Shown here piece after piece: positions 1-12,870 of a stretch of DNA of 64,000 nt (the stretch's first letter is position 1; every line of letters starts with the position of its first letter). This DNA comes from Marsupella aquatica. Taxonomy: Eukaryota > Marchantiophyta. The notes under the pieces are model-generated. The model searched no databases and had not been told where the DNA came from. It saw only the letters and a program-made list of their open reading frames with translations. Location: contig OZ316894.1 of assembly GCA_973895155.1 (NCBI GenBank), forward strand, positions 16,182,001 through 16,246,000, given 5' to 3'. The position numbers and the translations under genes are program-made.

Positions 1-1748
1 CAGTGCTCGACTGACAAGTAATACAGCGATCATTGCTGGGACTCGGACGTAATTCGCTGCTGCGTTCGTACGGCATCACCGTTGCTACGCTGTGGCGCAC
101 GTCTTTCATTGTCCTTTGCCTTAATGTTGCCGCTCCTCTCAAGGCTGATGATTCCACAAGATAACCAAATCTTTAGATAGTTTCGACTAATAACGCAGGT
201 ATGAAGACACATACAAGATACGGAGTAGCAAGCAGATGATAATAAAGTGACAGACATTGTCTTAGAAGAAGAGAAAGAGGATCAATCTGGTAAAGTACCT
301 GTTGCAGCTGAGGCTGTGAGAGTGAGAATGTCCCCCGCGCTTTTCACACTGACCGCAGAGCTTACTATAGCCGCCATCTGTTCGCGATCGGCACCCATAT
401 TCTCTGCAACCTCGACACATTGTGCGGCAACCAATGCTGCCGCAGAAGCCATTGCCATTGCCGTTCTTGTGCTCTGCTCGTCCGATGAGTTGGCAGCGGT
501 AGCCGCCGCAACGGCAGCGATCGCGGCTGCCACGCCGGCCACTGTCACAGCCGCGTGAACTTGGGCCCTGCGTGTCCGATTCATCTCTTTCTTCCTCTCC
601 TTCATGTCCTTTAGCCATCTCGCCATTGACTTACCCCCTCGTTGTCCCAGGCCAAAACTTTGCCGGGGGGGCAGGAATTGCTGTACAGAAACCACAGCAA
701 GATTGAGACACTCAGTTCGCAGTAGTCTTCAGTGGTGTATGCACCGGGAGTGGTAACGGTTATTTTTTTCAAGGCTCTGGTTTTCAAGAGCACTATCCTC
801 TCATCGTTTCAGACTACTCTCGTTGTCTTCCAGAAACATTCCACCGTGTAAAGAACTAGAAAAACCCAGATTTAAGATAAGCCAGGCTTCCAATAACTCT
901 GCCAAGAGCATCCTGTGAACGACTCGATAGTTGATAAAAGTCAGGAAGTCAAACTTGAACCTACTTCCTGATAGAGTGACTGACTGCTCACGTACCGGAT
1001 TTCCCTGGAGTCCTCGAGGAGAAGTGGGAGGACTTCCGAAGTTGAGGGGACCGCTACTGTGGGACTTCCTTCTTGAAGTAAAAGGCGACAGCTCCTGCAC
1101 AGTCGGACACGAAGAGACGAAGAGATAGTCAGATTCGCATAGAAGTTCTCCAAAGGGCCAAATGGCAACCATGAATCTGCCGGTTGGGGTAGGTAAAGCA
1201 AGGGACACTTCGCAAAGCAAGTTTCCTTCGGAAGACAACCAGAAAAAGCTCTACTCAGGCAGCAATTACGACCCCGGCCCAAACTTCACATACTGTCATT
1301 GAACCAGCTTCCAAAACAAGGAACTTACGGTTCCGGAACTCAGTACTCGATCCATCACCAGTTGTGGAGTGACTCCTGAAGCAAATCTGAAAGGTGGTGT
1401 CTCCAGAGCAGAGTCGGGACTACTATGACTAGGCGGCAATGCGGAGGCCTTCCTGATATCGCTAGAAACTGGGGCTAGCGCTCGTTGAACATCCACAGCT
1501 GAGATACTCCATGACCGTGATAGAAACTCCATTGGTTCTTGCGGAGTCTCAGGTGGTGCATATGCAGAGAGCGCAGAATTTGGCATTGGTTGATGCTCCT
1601 CGATGTTCTGCAAACCTGAATGTGAGAAACTATCCCTGGAGCATTCCATAAGGTACCCATCGTCCCTCCTTTCTACGATCCTAGGGTGATTTCCGTGGCT
1701 GTTTAAGTGATGAGGAGTCTGGGAAATGGTGTCTCTGTAGGTTGTCAT
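1..1748 (-). CDS. DUF828 / VAN3-binding (FORKED-like) protein, 5' part
   Basis: The start codon is at 1748 and the gene runs off the left edge. The exons I reconstruct are 1748-1329, 1094-996, 680-299 and 144 to beyond 1, all with GT-AG junctions and compatible phases. Exon 1 carries the family's N-terminal box ([16 protein letters not shown]). Exon 2 has the [10 protein letters not shown] serine-rich segment. Exon 3 has [29 protein letters not shown] and [16 protein letters not shown], the core of the DUF828 'auxin canalisation' family. Exon 4 continues with [17 protein letters not shown]. Known members (VAN3-binding protein, FORKED1) act in vesicle traffic linked to PIN/auxin transport and usually carry a C-terminal PH-like domain; here that part would lie outside the window. 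No break was seen. The family call is firm, the role is inferred. Confidence 0.87.
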
Positions 1749-4300
1749 GCTCCTAACTTCCTCTGGTGCTTGAGTTGAAACCTCAGTTCAAGCCGGCGAA
1801 AAGCTGGAATAGCGATGCTGGAATACTATAATATCCTCTACACCAAGAGGAAAAGAGGGCGGCGTGAGTTCCAAATTGGGATCCCATGAACCTCCCTGAA
1901 CGCTAATCTGCCTAAAAGCGGTGGTGGAATTTGTTGCGAAAATCCATAATCTCGAGGCGAGATAAAGAAATCTTCCTTCCCCTGCACTACAGAAACAAGA
2001 ATAATAGAATTACAAGTTAGTATTCTTGGAGCTAAGATTATAATTTGTTCAAAAAGACTTCCGTACTCATTCCAACCGGGTGGCGTCTCCGTGGAAATCA
2101 ACCCGAACTGAAAGCTGATAGAAAACAGCTACTGTTCGTGTCGATTTGGAGATGCATAGCGCTAGTCAAGGCACATTATTTGACTGGCGAGAGTGAACTA
2201 ATTACTACCGATCACACGATATGTGGAAACAGTGTCAGAAACACGTACGAAGACAACATAAACAGTGATGTACTGGAAAGCCATCGTTTTAAAGCTCCAA
2301 TGCAGCAGACCTGTCTATCGCTTAAAAATACCCACATGAGATGGGAGAGTTGTTCTGCTCACCGCTCCAAGTCCTAAGTCCCGAGTCTGACGCCTTTCAG
2401 GCGCAACACGTTTAACAACCTCGAGAAGACTCGATAACACGAGGAAGCACCAATGCCCTTGCGGTGCATCCTTCCCTTGCCTACAACTGGAACTCGACCT
2501 CCCAAACACGACGACCGCCATGAGAAGCCTCCATGATGTCTACTATTTGCCTTCTGCTGCTGACCAAGTCATCTTACTAAACCTGCTCCTGAATCTAGCC
2601 AGTAGTCAACAACAACTCCACAAGAAGCTCATCTCATTGCCAGGCAGACTCCATTTGCAATCCGCAAGCACTGTCCTGTTCTTCCTCTTCCCGGGTTATC
2701 AAAGAGACCTCCGGTATCCCATGTCGAATCGTATGCATCCAAACTTCCCCAGCAGCTTCCGGCCCGCCACTGACGAAGCGCTGCCTGCCTCGGATACGCA
2801 AGGCAGGATGAACTAGTCAAGCGTTCTTTCATGCCCTGCTACTCCCCTGTTCATCCTGCCAGCCCAGCCCGGTAACAGCAGAGCACTCCGTCGACTATAG
2901 ATGAATGCTTAGCTCAAGCGTTTCGTTTAATCTCCATCAACAAAAGAACGTCCTTGAAAAAACAGGGCGACCGACGACGACGACGACGACGACGACGCCT
3001 GTAACGCGCGTCAAAGCGAGCCACAGCTACTGTAGAAACCACAGGGAGCACAGAGAAAATTCAGCAGTACGACGCGATCAAGGAGAATAACTTGCGTGCC
3101 TGCCTGCCTGACTTGCGTTCGCGAGCGCAAGAACAGACCAGGGGGGACAAGCAATGGAAGAATAATCAGCTGATGCAGCAGTCAGTGGTAGATGAGGTCG
3201 TTCCCTGCCCGTGTGAGAGAGGCAAGCACAAGATACCAAAGTGGCGACTCTCAACAGACACACGACGCAACATTATTGCCTTCTCAGTCTCGTCGTGCGT
3301 AGTTGAGATGAGACTCGACCCCGCCTCCTTCTGGGGACTAGACCTATCTATCTATCTGTCTGGACATCCCCCTGCAAATTGCAGCAAGATGACACCGGAT
3401 CGACACTCAGGCTGCCGGCTTTCCTGTCCTCTTACTCAAAAAGAGAGGCCTAGACAGTCAGCCAGCTCGCGCCGACCTCGCGACCCCTCCAGAGCGGTGC
3501 AATGTGATCCCACCATCCCCCCATCTCCCCCTCCTCTCCCCGGACCCCCCACTCCTGTTGCGACAAGAGGTAAAAGCTACAGTAGCTGCAACATACCGCA
3601 ACTCCATTTCAACCAGCCAAGTCCACCATAATTCTGTTCCGCCACGAGGAAAAGCTACAGTCCAACACAACGCAGCTCCATTTCAATCGACTCTACCGAA
3701 GTCCCACGACCGAACCCACCTCCACAATCATGTCCCGCCAAGAGGGAAAAGCTACAGAGGTAAGTACAACACACTCCGCAACTTCAATCAGCTTTACTCC
3801 ATTAATTCCAACCAGAATCGACCAATGACCAAAGTGGCAAAGTGTGGCAGTCCACCAGACCGCATTCCACCAGCCCAGTCCCACCACCATCCGTCCATCC
3901 ATATCCTCCGCCAGTAAGCTCGCGCAACAGGTAGAGCAGTGCCGGAGCAGCAGCAGCAGTACTACCGGTCTACCGCTGTGGTCTACTCTACACTGCGAGC
4001 AATGCTGGCTGCTGCGAGTACTGTATATTATAAAATAATAATATGTGGGTCTCGAGTACCGTGCCGACTCTGACAGAGATCGACAGAAACAGTGGCGAAG
4101 TGGAGATTGATCGACTGGATTGCTTCGGTTGTGTGGTGCGCGGTGAAGCCCCTCGTCATCCGCCCCTCCGTCCCGTCGCCAGCGCAGGTAATCCGGCCCC
4201 GGCGAGTTGCCCGACAGCCCATGTTCTTCGTATACGGATGCAGGCAATACGACGCCATGTGAGGATGATCCGATTTCATGGGCCGCTGGCTCGCAGGTGA
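1749..4300 (-). promoter_or_regulatory. Presumed 5' leader and promoter region of the DUF828 gene
   Basis: This 2.5-kb stretch has no convincing coding exon on either strand. Open frames here, including one of 179 codons at 3092-3631, lack family motifs and look like chance. On the minus strand an AT-rich block at about 4024-4043 (TATAATA-like) precedes the DUF828 start by about 2.3 kb, so a leader with one or more introns is plausible. A (GAC)n run lies at about 2970-2998. No transcript evidence is available. Confidence 0.35.
3556..3760. repeat. Three-copy minisatellite
   Basis: Three related units begin at 3556, 3635 and 3731. Each has a TGTTCCGCCA-like start followed by GAGGNAAAAGCTACAG, then a variable tail. 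Spacing is 79 and 96 bp, so the units have diverged in length. Confidence 0.7.
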
Positions 4301-4458
4301 TACGATTGTTTTGTTTTTCGGTGTGCTCTAATAATAAAGTGCCTCAGCCCTCAGATAGTCAGATTTGACCCGCCGCTTATTAATTACAGTAAGGACCGAT
4401 AAGCGGCTGCTTTCTTTCTTTAGGAAGGAGAGTATCCCCATACGACCATACCCCACGC

Positions 4459-6440
4459 GTGAGTCATGACTTCGGATGAGACGCTTTTCAGATCCCTATA
4501 GCTATATTATTGCTGCTTTTCGAATTTCTGTTGTGTAAATTCTATGCTCTTGTTTTATAAGGAAACTGTGTTGGAAAGGATGAAGAGTATCTCTACAGTA
4601 GGCCCACACTTGCGTTATTACTTCGGATGAGACACTTTGAAGATCCTGGTTGGAATTTCTGTTTCTGAAATTAGAGTTGTACTTGATGTAGACAAATCTA
4701 GGTGACTGATATTTTGGCAGGATCTAGGGTGAGTTGATCCTTATTTTACTCAAGATTCAAATACGGAGAGCAACACCATGGACAAATTTGGGGGGCTGCT
4801 GTTTTGGCAGTAAATAGGGTGAGTTGAGCCTTGTTTTACTCAAGATTCAAATAGGGACAGAAACACCCCCATAAGGGTTTTGGGATGTGTTTTGCTCTAA
4901 GTCACCATTGGAGTAGAATGAGACAACCAAAATGAGACAACTTGTTTTCAGCTTTAGTCACCAGCTGTTCCATTGGAGCATAATGAGACAACTTGTGTTC
5001 ACTAATAGTCTAATGGCAGTCTTGCATGAGATGGTCCTGAAAAAATTGGCCCAAGTAAAATGATGGCATGCCTCAACGCCCTCCTGAGTACCTCAAATAA
5101 GGACTTTCAAGGACAAGGGCCGGAAAGTTTCTGGCCCTTAAATGTCCCGACCTTTCACTTTGGAATGAGACTGAAGGAACCTCATTTTGCTCCAACAAGC
5201 CCTCCAGACTGCATGCCCTCTAAACTCTGGAAATGAGGAGACACCCTCACACTTTCTGAAGAGAACAAGTAGCATCAACTGATTTTGTGGAAAATCAAAT
5301 TTCACCTTTTTACGGATAACTTAGGAGTGCGAAGGGCCAAAAAAGAGAACGGCCGTAGCACATGCAAGACTGCTCTAAGTCACTGGTAGCTCTGCTGGAT
5401 AAGAATGAGACAACCAGAATAAGAAAACTTGTGTTTTGCTCTAAGTCACCTTAAGTTCTTCTGGAACAGAATGAGACAAACAAAATGAAACAACTTTGAG
5501 TTCATAGCCCTGATGCACTACCATAACCAGAGTTTCATGCATTGATCTATCATGTAGTGTGACAATCTATGGTTACTTGTTTTTTTGGAACAAACTATGA
5601 TCATCATTCATTTCATCCTGTTCTTTTGAATAGGACTCTATTCTAGGTTTTGTTGTTTTAAGGAAGAAAGGAAGAAGAGTATCTCAACACTTTTAATTAA
5701 GACACTTTTAAGACTTTACAGTAAATCCCTGCTCTAATTTCTGTTTGTAAATTCTATGAGTCTTTCTCTTACAATGAAACTGCCTTTGAAAGGAAGAAAG
5801 TATCTCCACACCCCAAAGTGAAGTTATAACTTAGGATGAGACATTTTCCTTGAAATGGTTTTAATTTTATAAAATTTTAACCATGAAAACCCCACGGGAA
5901 GGGGGGAAACACACAGCCCAACCGAAAGGCCCTCAAAAGAAGAATCCCCAGGGGGAAAGGATGAGACACTTTCAAGATCTTTATAGTAAATCCCTGTCCT
6001 ATTTCTGTTTGTAATTCTATGTTTTCTTTCCAAGGAAACTGCCTTTGATAGGAAGAAGAGTGGTATCATCTACACCACAAACTTGGGCCATGACTTCAGA
6101 TGAGAAACTTTCAAGATCTTTATAGTAAATAAATCTCTGCTCGGATTTCTATTTGGAAATTCCGTACTTTGCTTTGCAAGGGAGACTGAACAAGCTACTC
6201 AGGTAGGTTATGTATTTTTAACAATTCTTACAGCTATCACAACTGTCACAGAATCATATTACATCTAGCAGAATCTGGAGCACGAGTGGCTCTGCAGGAT
6301 TGAACTTCAATTCTGTTCTTTTTGTCTTTAGGACACTTTTAAGTTCTTTAGAGTAAATGAACTTGAGTTCTCTTTTCTCTGTTAGACACTTAAGTTCTAA
6401 CAGATAAACAATCCCTGTTCAAATTTCTGTTTATGAATTC
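4459..6440. repeat. Degenerate ~160-bp repeat family
   Basis: Related blocks recur near 4459-4660, 5645-5850, 5959-6190 and 6330-6440. Shared elements, in order, are GGATGAGACACTTTCAAGATC, TTTATAGTAAATC, AATTTCTGTTTGTAAATTC, an AAGGAAACTGCCTTTGA-like block and GGAAGAAGAGTATCTC. A second motif, AATGAGACAAC, recurs around 4920-5490. No coding potential was seen. Confidence 0.6.
5849..5958 (-). mobile_element. 5'-truncated LINE 3' end with target-site duplication
   Basis: Read on the minus strand, this 110-bp insert ends in the GGGGTTTTCATGG / AT-rich tail type also seen at the end of the larger LINE at about 6630. It is bracketed by near-perfect 15-bp duplications, GGATGAGACATTTTC (about 5833-5847) and GGATGAGACACTTTC (5959-5973), as expected for target-primed integration. 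It is inserted inside the ~160-bp repeat. Confidence 0.6.
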
Positions 6441-7267
6441 TAGGTTTTTTTATCTACAACGGGAAAGCAGCCAGAAGCCAAGAAGGCACTCTATTCACAG
6501 GCAAAGGGGGTTCTATAAGCAACAAGGCAGCCTCACTTTTTCTGGACATTAATTTGGAAAACTTCTGGCAGGGTGTCAATGCTCTCTCTGTGGTTAGATG
6601 TCAAAAGGAACACCCTCATACTTTTCACTTTTTAAAATTATTATTTTTAAAGGGGGAAAACCCACAAGAAACACCCCCAGGGATGAAAGCCACCCAGGGG
6701 AAGAGCACCAACAGGAGCAAACAAGAACACCCTAATCCAGCCATGGGTCAGGGGAAGCTAGGCTCCCTATGGAAGGGGTCCCCCTGATCCCGGCAAGTCA
6801 TATGACTGCTATCCCTAAGCTGGCTATCACGGCTCTGGTACAGCAAGTAATTGCTCACCTGCAGGCTCCTAAAATTCCTATTATACTGGTTTTGCCAATG
6901 TAGAGGGCAGGCCTTGTGTTGAAAATTTTTCCCAGTATCATTGTGGACCTCCTTGCAAGAAGGGGGGCAATGAGGTCGGGGAAGCATCAAGTTGCAAACA
7001 CCAATGTCATCCTTCTTCATCATTGTTCGTGTTAAGGGGGACCAAGATCTTGACCTTATCCCAGGGTTTGAGAGCAGTCTGCACCTTGTGAAACTCCTCA
7101 CCCAACTGTCTGCTTTTCTTAGGTGATTGGCTGATGTCCAGCATATAATTAAGGTGGGTCTCCATTTGCCTGAGCACAACCCAGCCAGGGCAGTCTTCCA
7201 AGGAAATGAGAGTATGTAGCAGCGTTTAACTCTTTCCAAATACAATTGCACATCTCCATGAGCATAA

Positions 7268-7927
7268 TCAAAGGGCTTGGCTTCCTCCTATGTCGCTGAA
7301 TGGCATTGGTGATTGCTTCAAAAACAGAGCTGTTGGGGTTAGCAGGAGCCCCCTCGACCTCCACCTGTTGGTGACTCTACTACAACTGAAGAGAAGATGC
7401 TCAGTGTGTTCAAAACAAGATTTGCACCTGGAGCAGATTCCATCGCAAACCTTCCAATGGCTGCCCCTACTGTTGGTGAAGAAGCACTGGTTGAGCAGCC
7501 GCCAAATGAAGAATCTCACCTTTGGTAAGGACCAACCTCCCCATAGTTTTTTCCATATTGAATGCCATCTCTCGGTGTTGCTCAATTGCACCCAACACCT
7601 GTTCAGTTTTGTGACATCCCAGTCAACAAGCCTGTTGCACCTAGCCCACACCCGATTGGGGAACTTCCATCCCTTGTTCTTGTCTTCCCAGTTCCATTGC
7701 CACCCCTCACATTCCTTCAAATTGTGATCACCAAGGTCTGGGTTGCCTTGCATAATGTTATAGAAATGAGTGAATTCAGTGTTGTCCCTAGATTGGTTGC
7801 ACTGGACTCTGTCTTTGAGGGAGTCTGATTCCAGCCAGCCATCCTGTGGTGTCCACAGGTCACCTATACTCCCGATGCCCTGATTAGTCATAAATCTCCT
7901 CAGGTTCACTCCTGCTTGTTTATCCAT
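7268..7927 (-). pseudogene. zf-RVT zinc-binding domain of the LINE
   Basis: The longest open piece of the LINE. It ends in a W-x2-L-P-x-V-x-x-F-x-W-R-L-L segment followed by closely spaced Cys and His residues (CSRCKSCFEHTEHLLFSC). This is the signature of the reverse-transcriptase-associated zinc-binding domain found downstream of RT in plant L1-type elements. It is open for about 219 codons, but the RT upstream is broken. Confidence 0.75.
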
Positions 7928-8326
7928 TTGGTGGTTCCTAGAGTACAGCCAAATGAGTCATGTGGGAAAGCTTACCCGTTCCAAAACCGTAATTAAAATG
8001 TTGTCTCTTAGAGTATCACCCTTTGAGCAAGGCCCTCAGGGTAGGCGAGCCCTTGGTCATCAGCTCGTGGCTCGGCAGAATAGCTTCAGTCAAGGCCCAG
8101 CGTCTCCTCTCCTTTTTGCCAGGTTTGGACCTTAGTCCCTTTGTAATGATCTCCTGAGCAATCTGCACCCATTCACTCTTCCCACCAAGGATGAGCTTGG
8201 ACACATGGTTCAACTTCAATGCTTGAGCTTGCTCAAAAATGGCAGGATCCCCAACCCTCCGACATATTTAGGAGCTGTGATGTCTCCAAGCAATCAGGGT
8301 TTTTATGTCCCTGAGTAGGCGTGCCA

Positions 8327-8362
8327 ACCCCCCCCCCCCCCCTCCCCCCGGCCCCCCCCCCA
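8327..8362. repeat. Interrupted poly-C tract inside the LINE
   Basis: A run of C broken only by CT and GG interruptions, lying within the LINE reverse transcriptase region. Confidence 0.9.
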
Positions 8363-10870
8363 AAAAAGGAACCATCGGCATATCTTTTCCAACTCCTTGT
8401 ATCCAGACAGTTGCAGCTCAAGAAAAATCAGTCAATAAGTAGGAATGGCCCGCAAGACATGCCTCAGAATAATCACCCTGCTGGCCATAGTCAAGCAAAG
8501 CGGTGGGTCCAATGAAATGGCTTTTTCCCAAAATTTCCCAAGAAAAAAATTGGTTTCTTGCAAGGGGTAAATCTTATAGCCAATGGGGCAGCCAAGGTAC
8601 TCTGTGACCTCACCTTCTTGCGCAATCCGACGTCCATTGTGGGTACTTTGCTTCCTCAAAAAAAATAGGGATAATCTTTGACTTCTCCACATTAAGTTGA
8701 GCTCCAAAAAATAATATTTTCATACTTCTGGTTGTCTCCCTAGTGATTTGGAATTCATGTGGTGTCGCAGAGAGGAACATCCTAGTGTTATCAGCAAAAA
8801 GTTGATGGTGCAGACTATTGTCATTTGTAAGTTTTGCCCCAGACCAGCTCCCTTCCTCTAGTTTTGTTTATCAAACCCATCAAGGATTGTGTGGTGAGCA
8901 CAACAAGACGGGGGAGTGTGGGCATCCCTGTCTAACTCCTCTAAGTAAGGGGATAGAGTCTGTGAACCGTCTGTTTATGTGGACCTTAGCATGCGGATTT
9001 TCAACCAGGCCCCAAATTAGAGTGATTGCACAAATCGAGCACAGCCCAAAGAAAAGTGTGCTTGACCCAATCGTAAGCTTTGGTGAATCCAGTTTGAGGA
9101 AGGTGCGAGGTTGCTTGCTGACAGTGGCTATCTCCTGGCATAATTTAAAAGTTAGAATGTTGTCAAGAATGTCCCTTCCAGCCAGGAACCCGGTTTGCTG
9201 TTGGTCAACAACCACCCACTTCACCCGGTTGGCAATGAGATTAGCAATTAGTTTTCCAGAGAGTGTAAGCATTGTCAAGGGTCTCCAACTACTAAGCTCT
9301 CTAGGCCTCTTGATTCTTGGGGATCAATTTGACCACACCGGCCAAGGCCCTGATGGACAACCTCCACATCAGACAATCCAGAATTCTTGAATCATTTCAA
9401 TGCATACTTTTGTCATAAAATTCCAGCCCTTGTGCAACACCTCAATAGTAACCTTGTCAATCCCTGGTCAGGAGCCTTATCAGTAGGGAGATCGAAGACC
9501 ATTTCCTCAATTTCCTTCTCATTAGGCACAGATGTGATAGCCTGGTTCTCCTCTTGAGACATCTTACTAGTAATAAGTAAAGGACATCCGCTTGCAGAGC
9601 CTGATGTGTTTGTGTCTCGGGGTCATCTGTGTAGAGTTCTGAGTAGAAATTGGTAATTTCATGGAGAATCCGGTCCTTGTCATCACAAATTTCCCCTTTG
9701 CGCAGCTTGATTCTCCAAATACTTTCCCAGGCTTGCTTAGCTTTGAGTTGGTTAAAAAACAATTTAGTGGGAGCTTTGCCCAGTTGTAACCATCTGACCC
9801 TACTCTTCCTTTGGAGTTTCCTAGTTTCTTCTTACTTTCCGACAAGTTAGATCTTCCATTGCCTTCAAAGCATCATGATCTACCTAATTATGGAGCTTGT
9901 CAGCATGAATTTGCATCTCCTGCAGTTCATTCCCTGGATGGTTGTTCTTGGCAAGTTTGATTCTCCTTCTCTTCTTGGTTTGAAGGAGTCCTTTGACACC
10001 TGCCCAAGTGAGGTCCCAATTCACCCTTGGGTCATGATTCTGATCCATGTGATTCCCCCATATGTCTTCCATAGCCTGCTACATCTCAGTCGAGTCAGTG
10101 ATATTGGGGTCCATTTTGAAGTACATGGTTTTTCCTGTGTGTCCCAATGCTGCAAGCCTGTTTGGGCCTGTTCCAGAACCAGGGTAATGGTGATTGGGAT
10201 GTGGTCAGATAGATCCCTACTGCCGTGAGTATAGGATTTAGTATTCTCACACCACTCATTCCTATTCCTACTATAGTTGCGGTCAAGCCAAGATTGGTCA
10301 AAGCGATCGAAATGATGGGCTTGCCTGGTGAAGACCAGCCCCAGCCTCAAGCCAGTGCACAAATAATTATCAACCATGTCAAAGTGTTCCCCAAGCTTAT
10401 TCCAGACACAGATTTCAACACCATGCTTAAGGGCGTGTGGTCCAACAAAGTCGTCGAATAATTCAGTCATATTTGAGTTGCCACACATCAGCCAGTTTGC
10501 ATTTGGGAGGTTTGTTATTAGCCACTTCCCAGGCTAATCTGCTATCTCCTCTCATTCGGTGCATAATCCGACCCAATGTTCACCTCTCCAATCACTGTTT
10601 GAACTTGGCCCAAACAAACATGTCTTCCCCTTTCCGGCCATGGTCCAGGACCTTAAAGTGCGCAGGTATCAACATAGGCGCTCCAACTTTCCCTGCCTGG
10701 TTGCTATCCATCAGAATGGTGCCCTCCTTATCCCGGAACTTAATTGAAATTGCGTTCTTTCATCTTTGACCTTCAATTCCTGGAAGCATAAAATAGAATT
10801 CTCAAGCTTGTTCCTTCTTCTCCAGCTACCGATTTGTCCATCAAACAATTGTGCATTTTGACTGCAATGA

Positions 10871-11539
10871 CATGAATGAAGAATAGAAGAGCTCTATTGT
10901 GATAAAACTAGCATTTGGGGATCCCAGCAGAGGTCAAAGGTTTAGGTTTTTCCTATGAAGAATAGTATATACGTCCCCGGATTGAGTTATAAACCTTGAT
11001 GAGATGTTCATCAGTATTATCAGGAAATGGAGCAACTTGTGCCAGCAGTCTGCCATTTCCTGCCTAATAAATGCCTAAACAGTTGTGACAATGCAAGTCT
11101 AAAGCATGTGACATGCGCAAGGAGGATGCCTCGAGAACATCTTCTTAATTCCTTGGGGTTTTGAAGCACCCTAAAAGACATGCCTTGTGCATCCTAATAT
11201 TCCTGACTTCGCTCTAGTTAACCTACCCTCACTAGCCAGTCATCAACAATGAAATTTTTTTTGGGCCTATAGGTGTGCTCATCTCCAGGGTCCAATGGGG
11301 AGCTCCTGGGAACGCGTCCATCTATTTAATAAAGCCTCATAGAAAATTAGGGATAAGGGCCTCTGGTCTGGAGTGAAGCCTCTACCGTGACTCTAGAGCA
11401 CAACAATGGTTGAGGGTGGAACTGAAAATGGGCACGATGGTTCTGGCTAGTTACTCCTACTATCAACAATTTTGACAACCTAAGGCTACAGATTGCCCTT
11501 GTTTAAGCTAGTCACCCTAATGTGTAGGCCGCGAGTATG
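10871..11539. other. Intergenic, no gene seen
   Basis: No coding exon or known repeat was recognised. A block near 11365-11400 (GAGTGAAGCCTCTACCGTGAC) resembles one near 29517-29545, so some of it belongs to a dispersed repeat family. Confidence 0.4.
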
Positions 11540-12870
11540 TTTCTTTGTATGCATATATGTTTGATAGGAGCCCCACCACATGCATTGTGCTGAAAGCATG
11601 TATTCCAAAGGTTGCAGACAATTGGGATGTATGTAATAGTGTTGCGAGCTTATTACATAGCCCTACTCCCGACCCTATGTGCATCCTCTCAGAAATGCTA
11701 GTAGAGCTTAGTGTGCTAGAGACACAAACGTTGTGAATCATCAGTTTTTCCACGTCGTTCATTCACCTCGTCTCTTACCAGCCATTCAAAAAATGGGTTT
11801 CTAGTTCCAGGCTAGTTTGAGATTGCACGTAGAAACCGAGTCCCTCCCTATCCCACTACAGTTGCGTACTTTATGTTTCATTCAAATTTGGATACATTCA
11901 CCTGTAAGTATCTGTAAACCTGTGAGTCCACGAAGACGTTGTTTTCTTCTTAGCTAAAGCAGGCAATCCAGAACTTAGATTACTTGGGTCGGTGATAGCC
12001 ATTCAATACTGCAAATTCTAATTGGAGCAAAGTTAGAGCAAAGTTTCAGTAAAGAGACATCTCGGGACATTTATGGACTCACCAGTCACTCGAATCATTT
12101 ATCCTAACTGTTTGCGTGTGCTATGCTGTCCAATTCCACTATTGCAGCTTTTGTGCTGTAATGATTCTTTTGGGCAGACTCGCCAGATTTTGAATCTCAC
12201 ACCTGCTCCTCCTGGGAATTTGAAGGACTTTAAAATCCACTTACAAACCAGGCTTTCGGCAGTAAATAGAAGTAATGCGAAGGGTAATTTGCAGCACCTG
12301 AAGCCTGGCACGTCACTTCCTGTGGGAAGGCGCCTGCTCTTTCCTAGAACAGGACTTCGTTCTGTACCAGCCTATGGGTACCTTCTGTCGGTACGCAACA
12401 CAGCTCATTATTATTCAGTACAAGATATGCCAAAAGGCATAAAAACAAATTTCCCAGAAAACCCTTTTCAAGTCTGCTTTCGAAATAAATCAAAATGCAA
12501 GCTTCAAGGTAGCGGGACATGTGTACCATAACTCTTGCTAGCCATTAGGCTAGGAAAAAACAAAATGTTACACACTGGGCCCCTGAGATACTTCTTCTGA
12601 GAGTGGATCTGGAAGACTTGAAAAGCTCGAGTTCAAGCCTTCGAGCAGCAGGTATATCAGATCCTAAAAATGAGATTCATAACTTGCAAATCGAGCCGGA
12701 CCGATTAAAGATGTTGCTTAGTGCGATTGAAGTCACAAGTCCCATGTCCCATTGAACAAAGCGCTGGACAGGGTCAATTTTACAGTAAGATATTGCTCGT
12801 GCAAATGAATTGATATGTGGAACTTGCCTCCTCACTTCCAGAGACCCTACCTCTCACGTATATGCCAAAA
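11540..12870 (+). pseudogene. Relic partial duplicate of the CFAP57-like gene
   Basis: This stretch aligns by eye with the middle of the CFAP57-like gene in the same orientation. 11620-11830 matches the end of exon 4 and start of intron 4 (about 36310-36540). 12050-12300 matches the intron before exon 7 (about 38800-39050). 12310-12530 matches exon 7 and its following intron (39325-39560). 12540-12860 matches exon 8 and the next intron (39890-40225). Introns are retained, so it is a DNA duplication and not a retrocopy. Exons 5 and 6 and several other blocks are missing, and the frames are shifted. It ends against the 3' side of eS19. Confidence 0.82.

Larger units (their letters stand above)
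6630..10870 (-). mobile_element. Decayed L1-type non-LTR retrotransposon (ORF2 region)
   Basis: Read leftward, the pieces come in ORF2 order. An endonuclease remnant spans about 10840-10020, with an ILCFQELKV-like strand and the SDH(IPI) catalytic motif at 10209-10201. Reverse transcriptase spans about 9760-8430, with KLIANLIANRVK, QTGFLAGRDI and GVRQGCP. A zf-RVT zinc-binding segment spans 7927-7268, with C-x2-C and HxxxxxxC-type residues. The 3' end near 6630 is an A/T-rich tail. The frame changes repeatedly, and the polymerase box reads FADN (about 8784-8797) instead of FADD/YADD. I found no ORF1, so the 5' end is probably missing. No target-site duplication was found. The element is inactive. 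Confidence 0.8.

Noticed and set aside
3092-3631. 179-codon plus-strand open frame
   Set aside because: Low complexity towards the end, no motif, and it lies opposite the presumed DUF828 leader.
3693-4247. 184-codon minus-strand open frame
   Set aside because: No recognisable family; composition follows the minisatellite and GC-rich leader sequence.
8818-9390. 190-codon plus-strand open frame
   Set aside because: Antisense shadow of the LINE reverse transcriptase.
12073-12531. 152-codon plus-strand open frame as a separate gene
   Set aside because: It spans intronic and exonic parts of the CFAP57 relic and has no independent motif.
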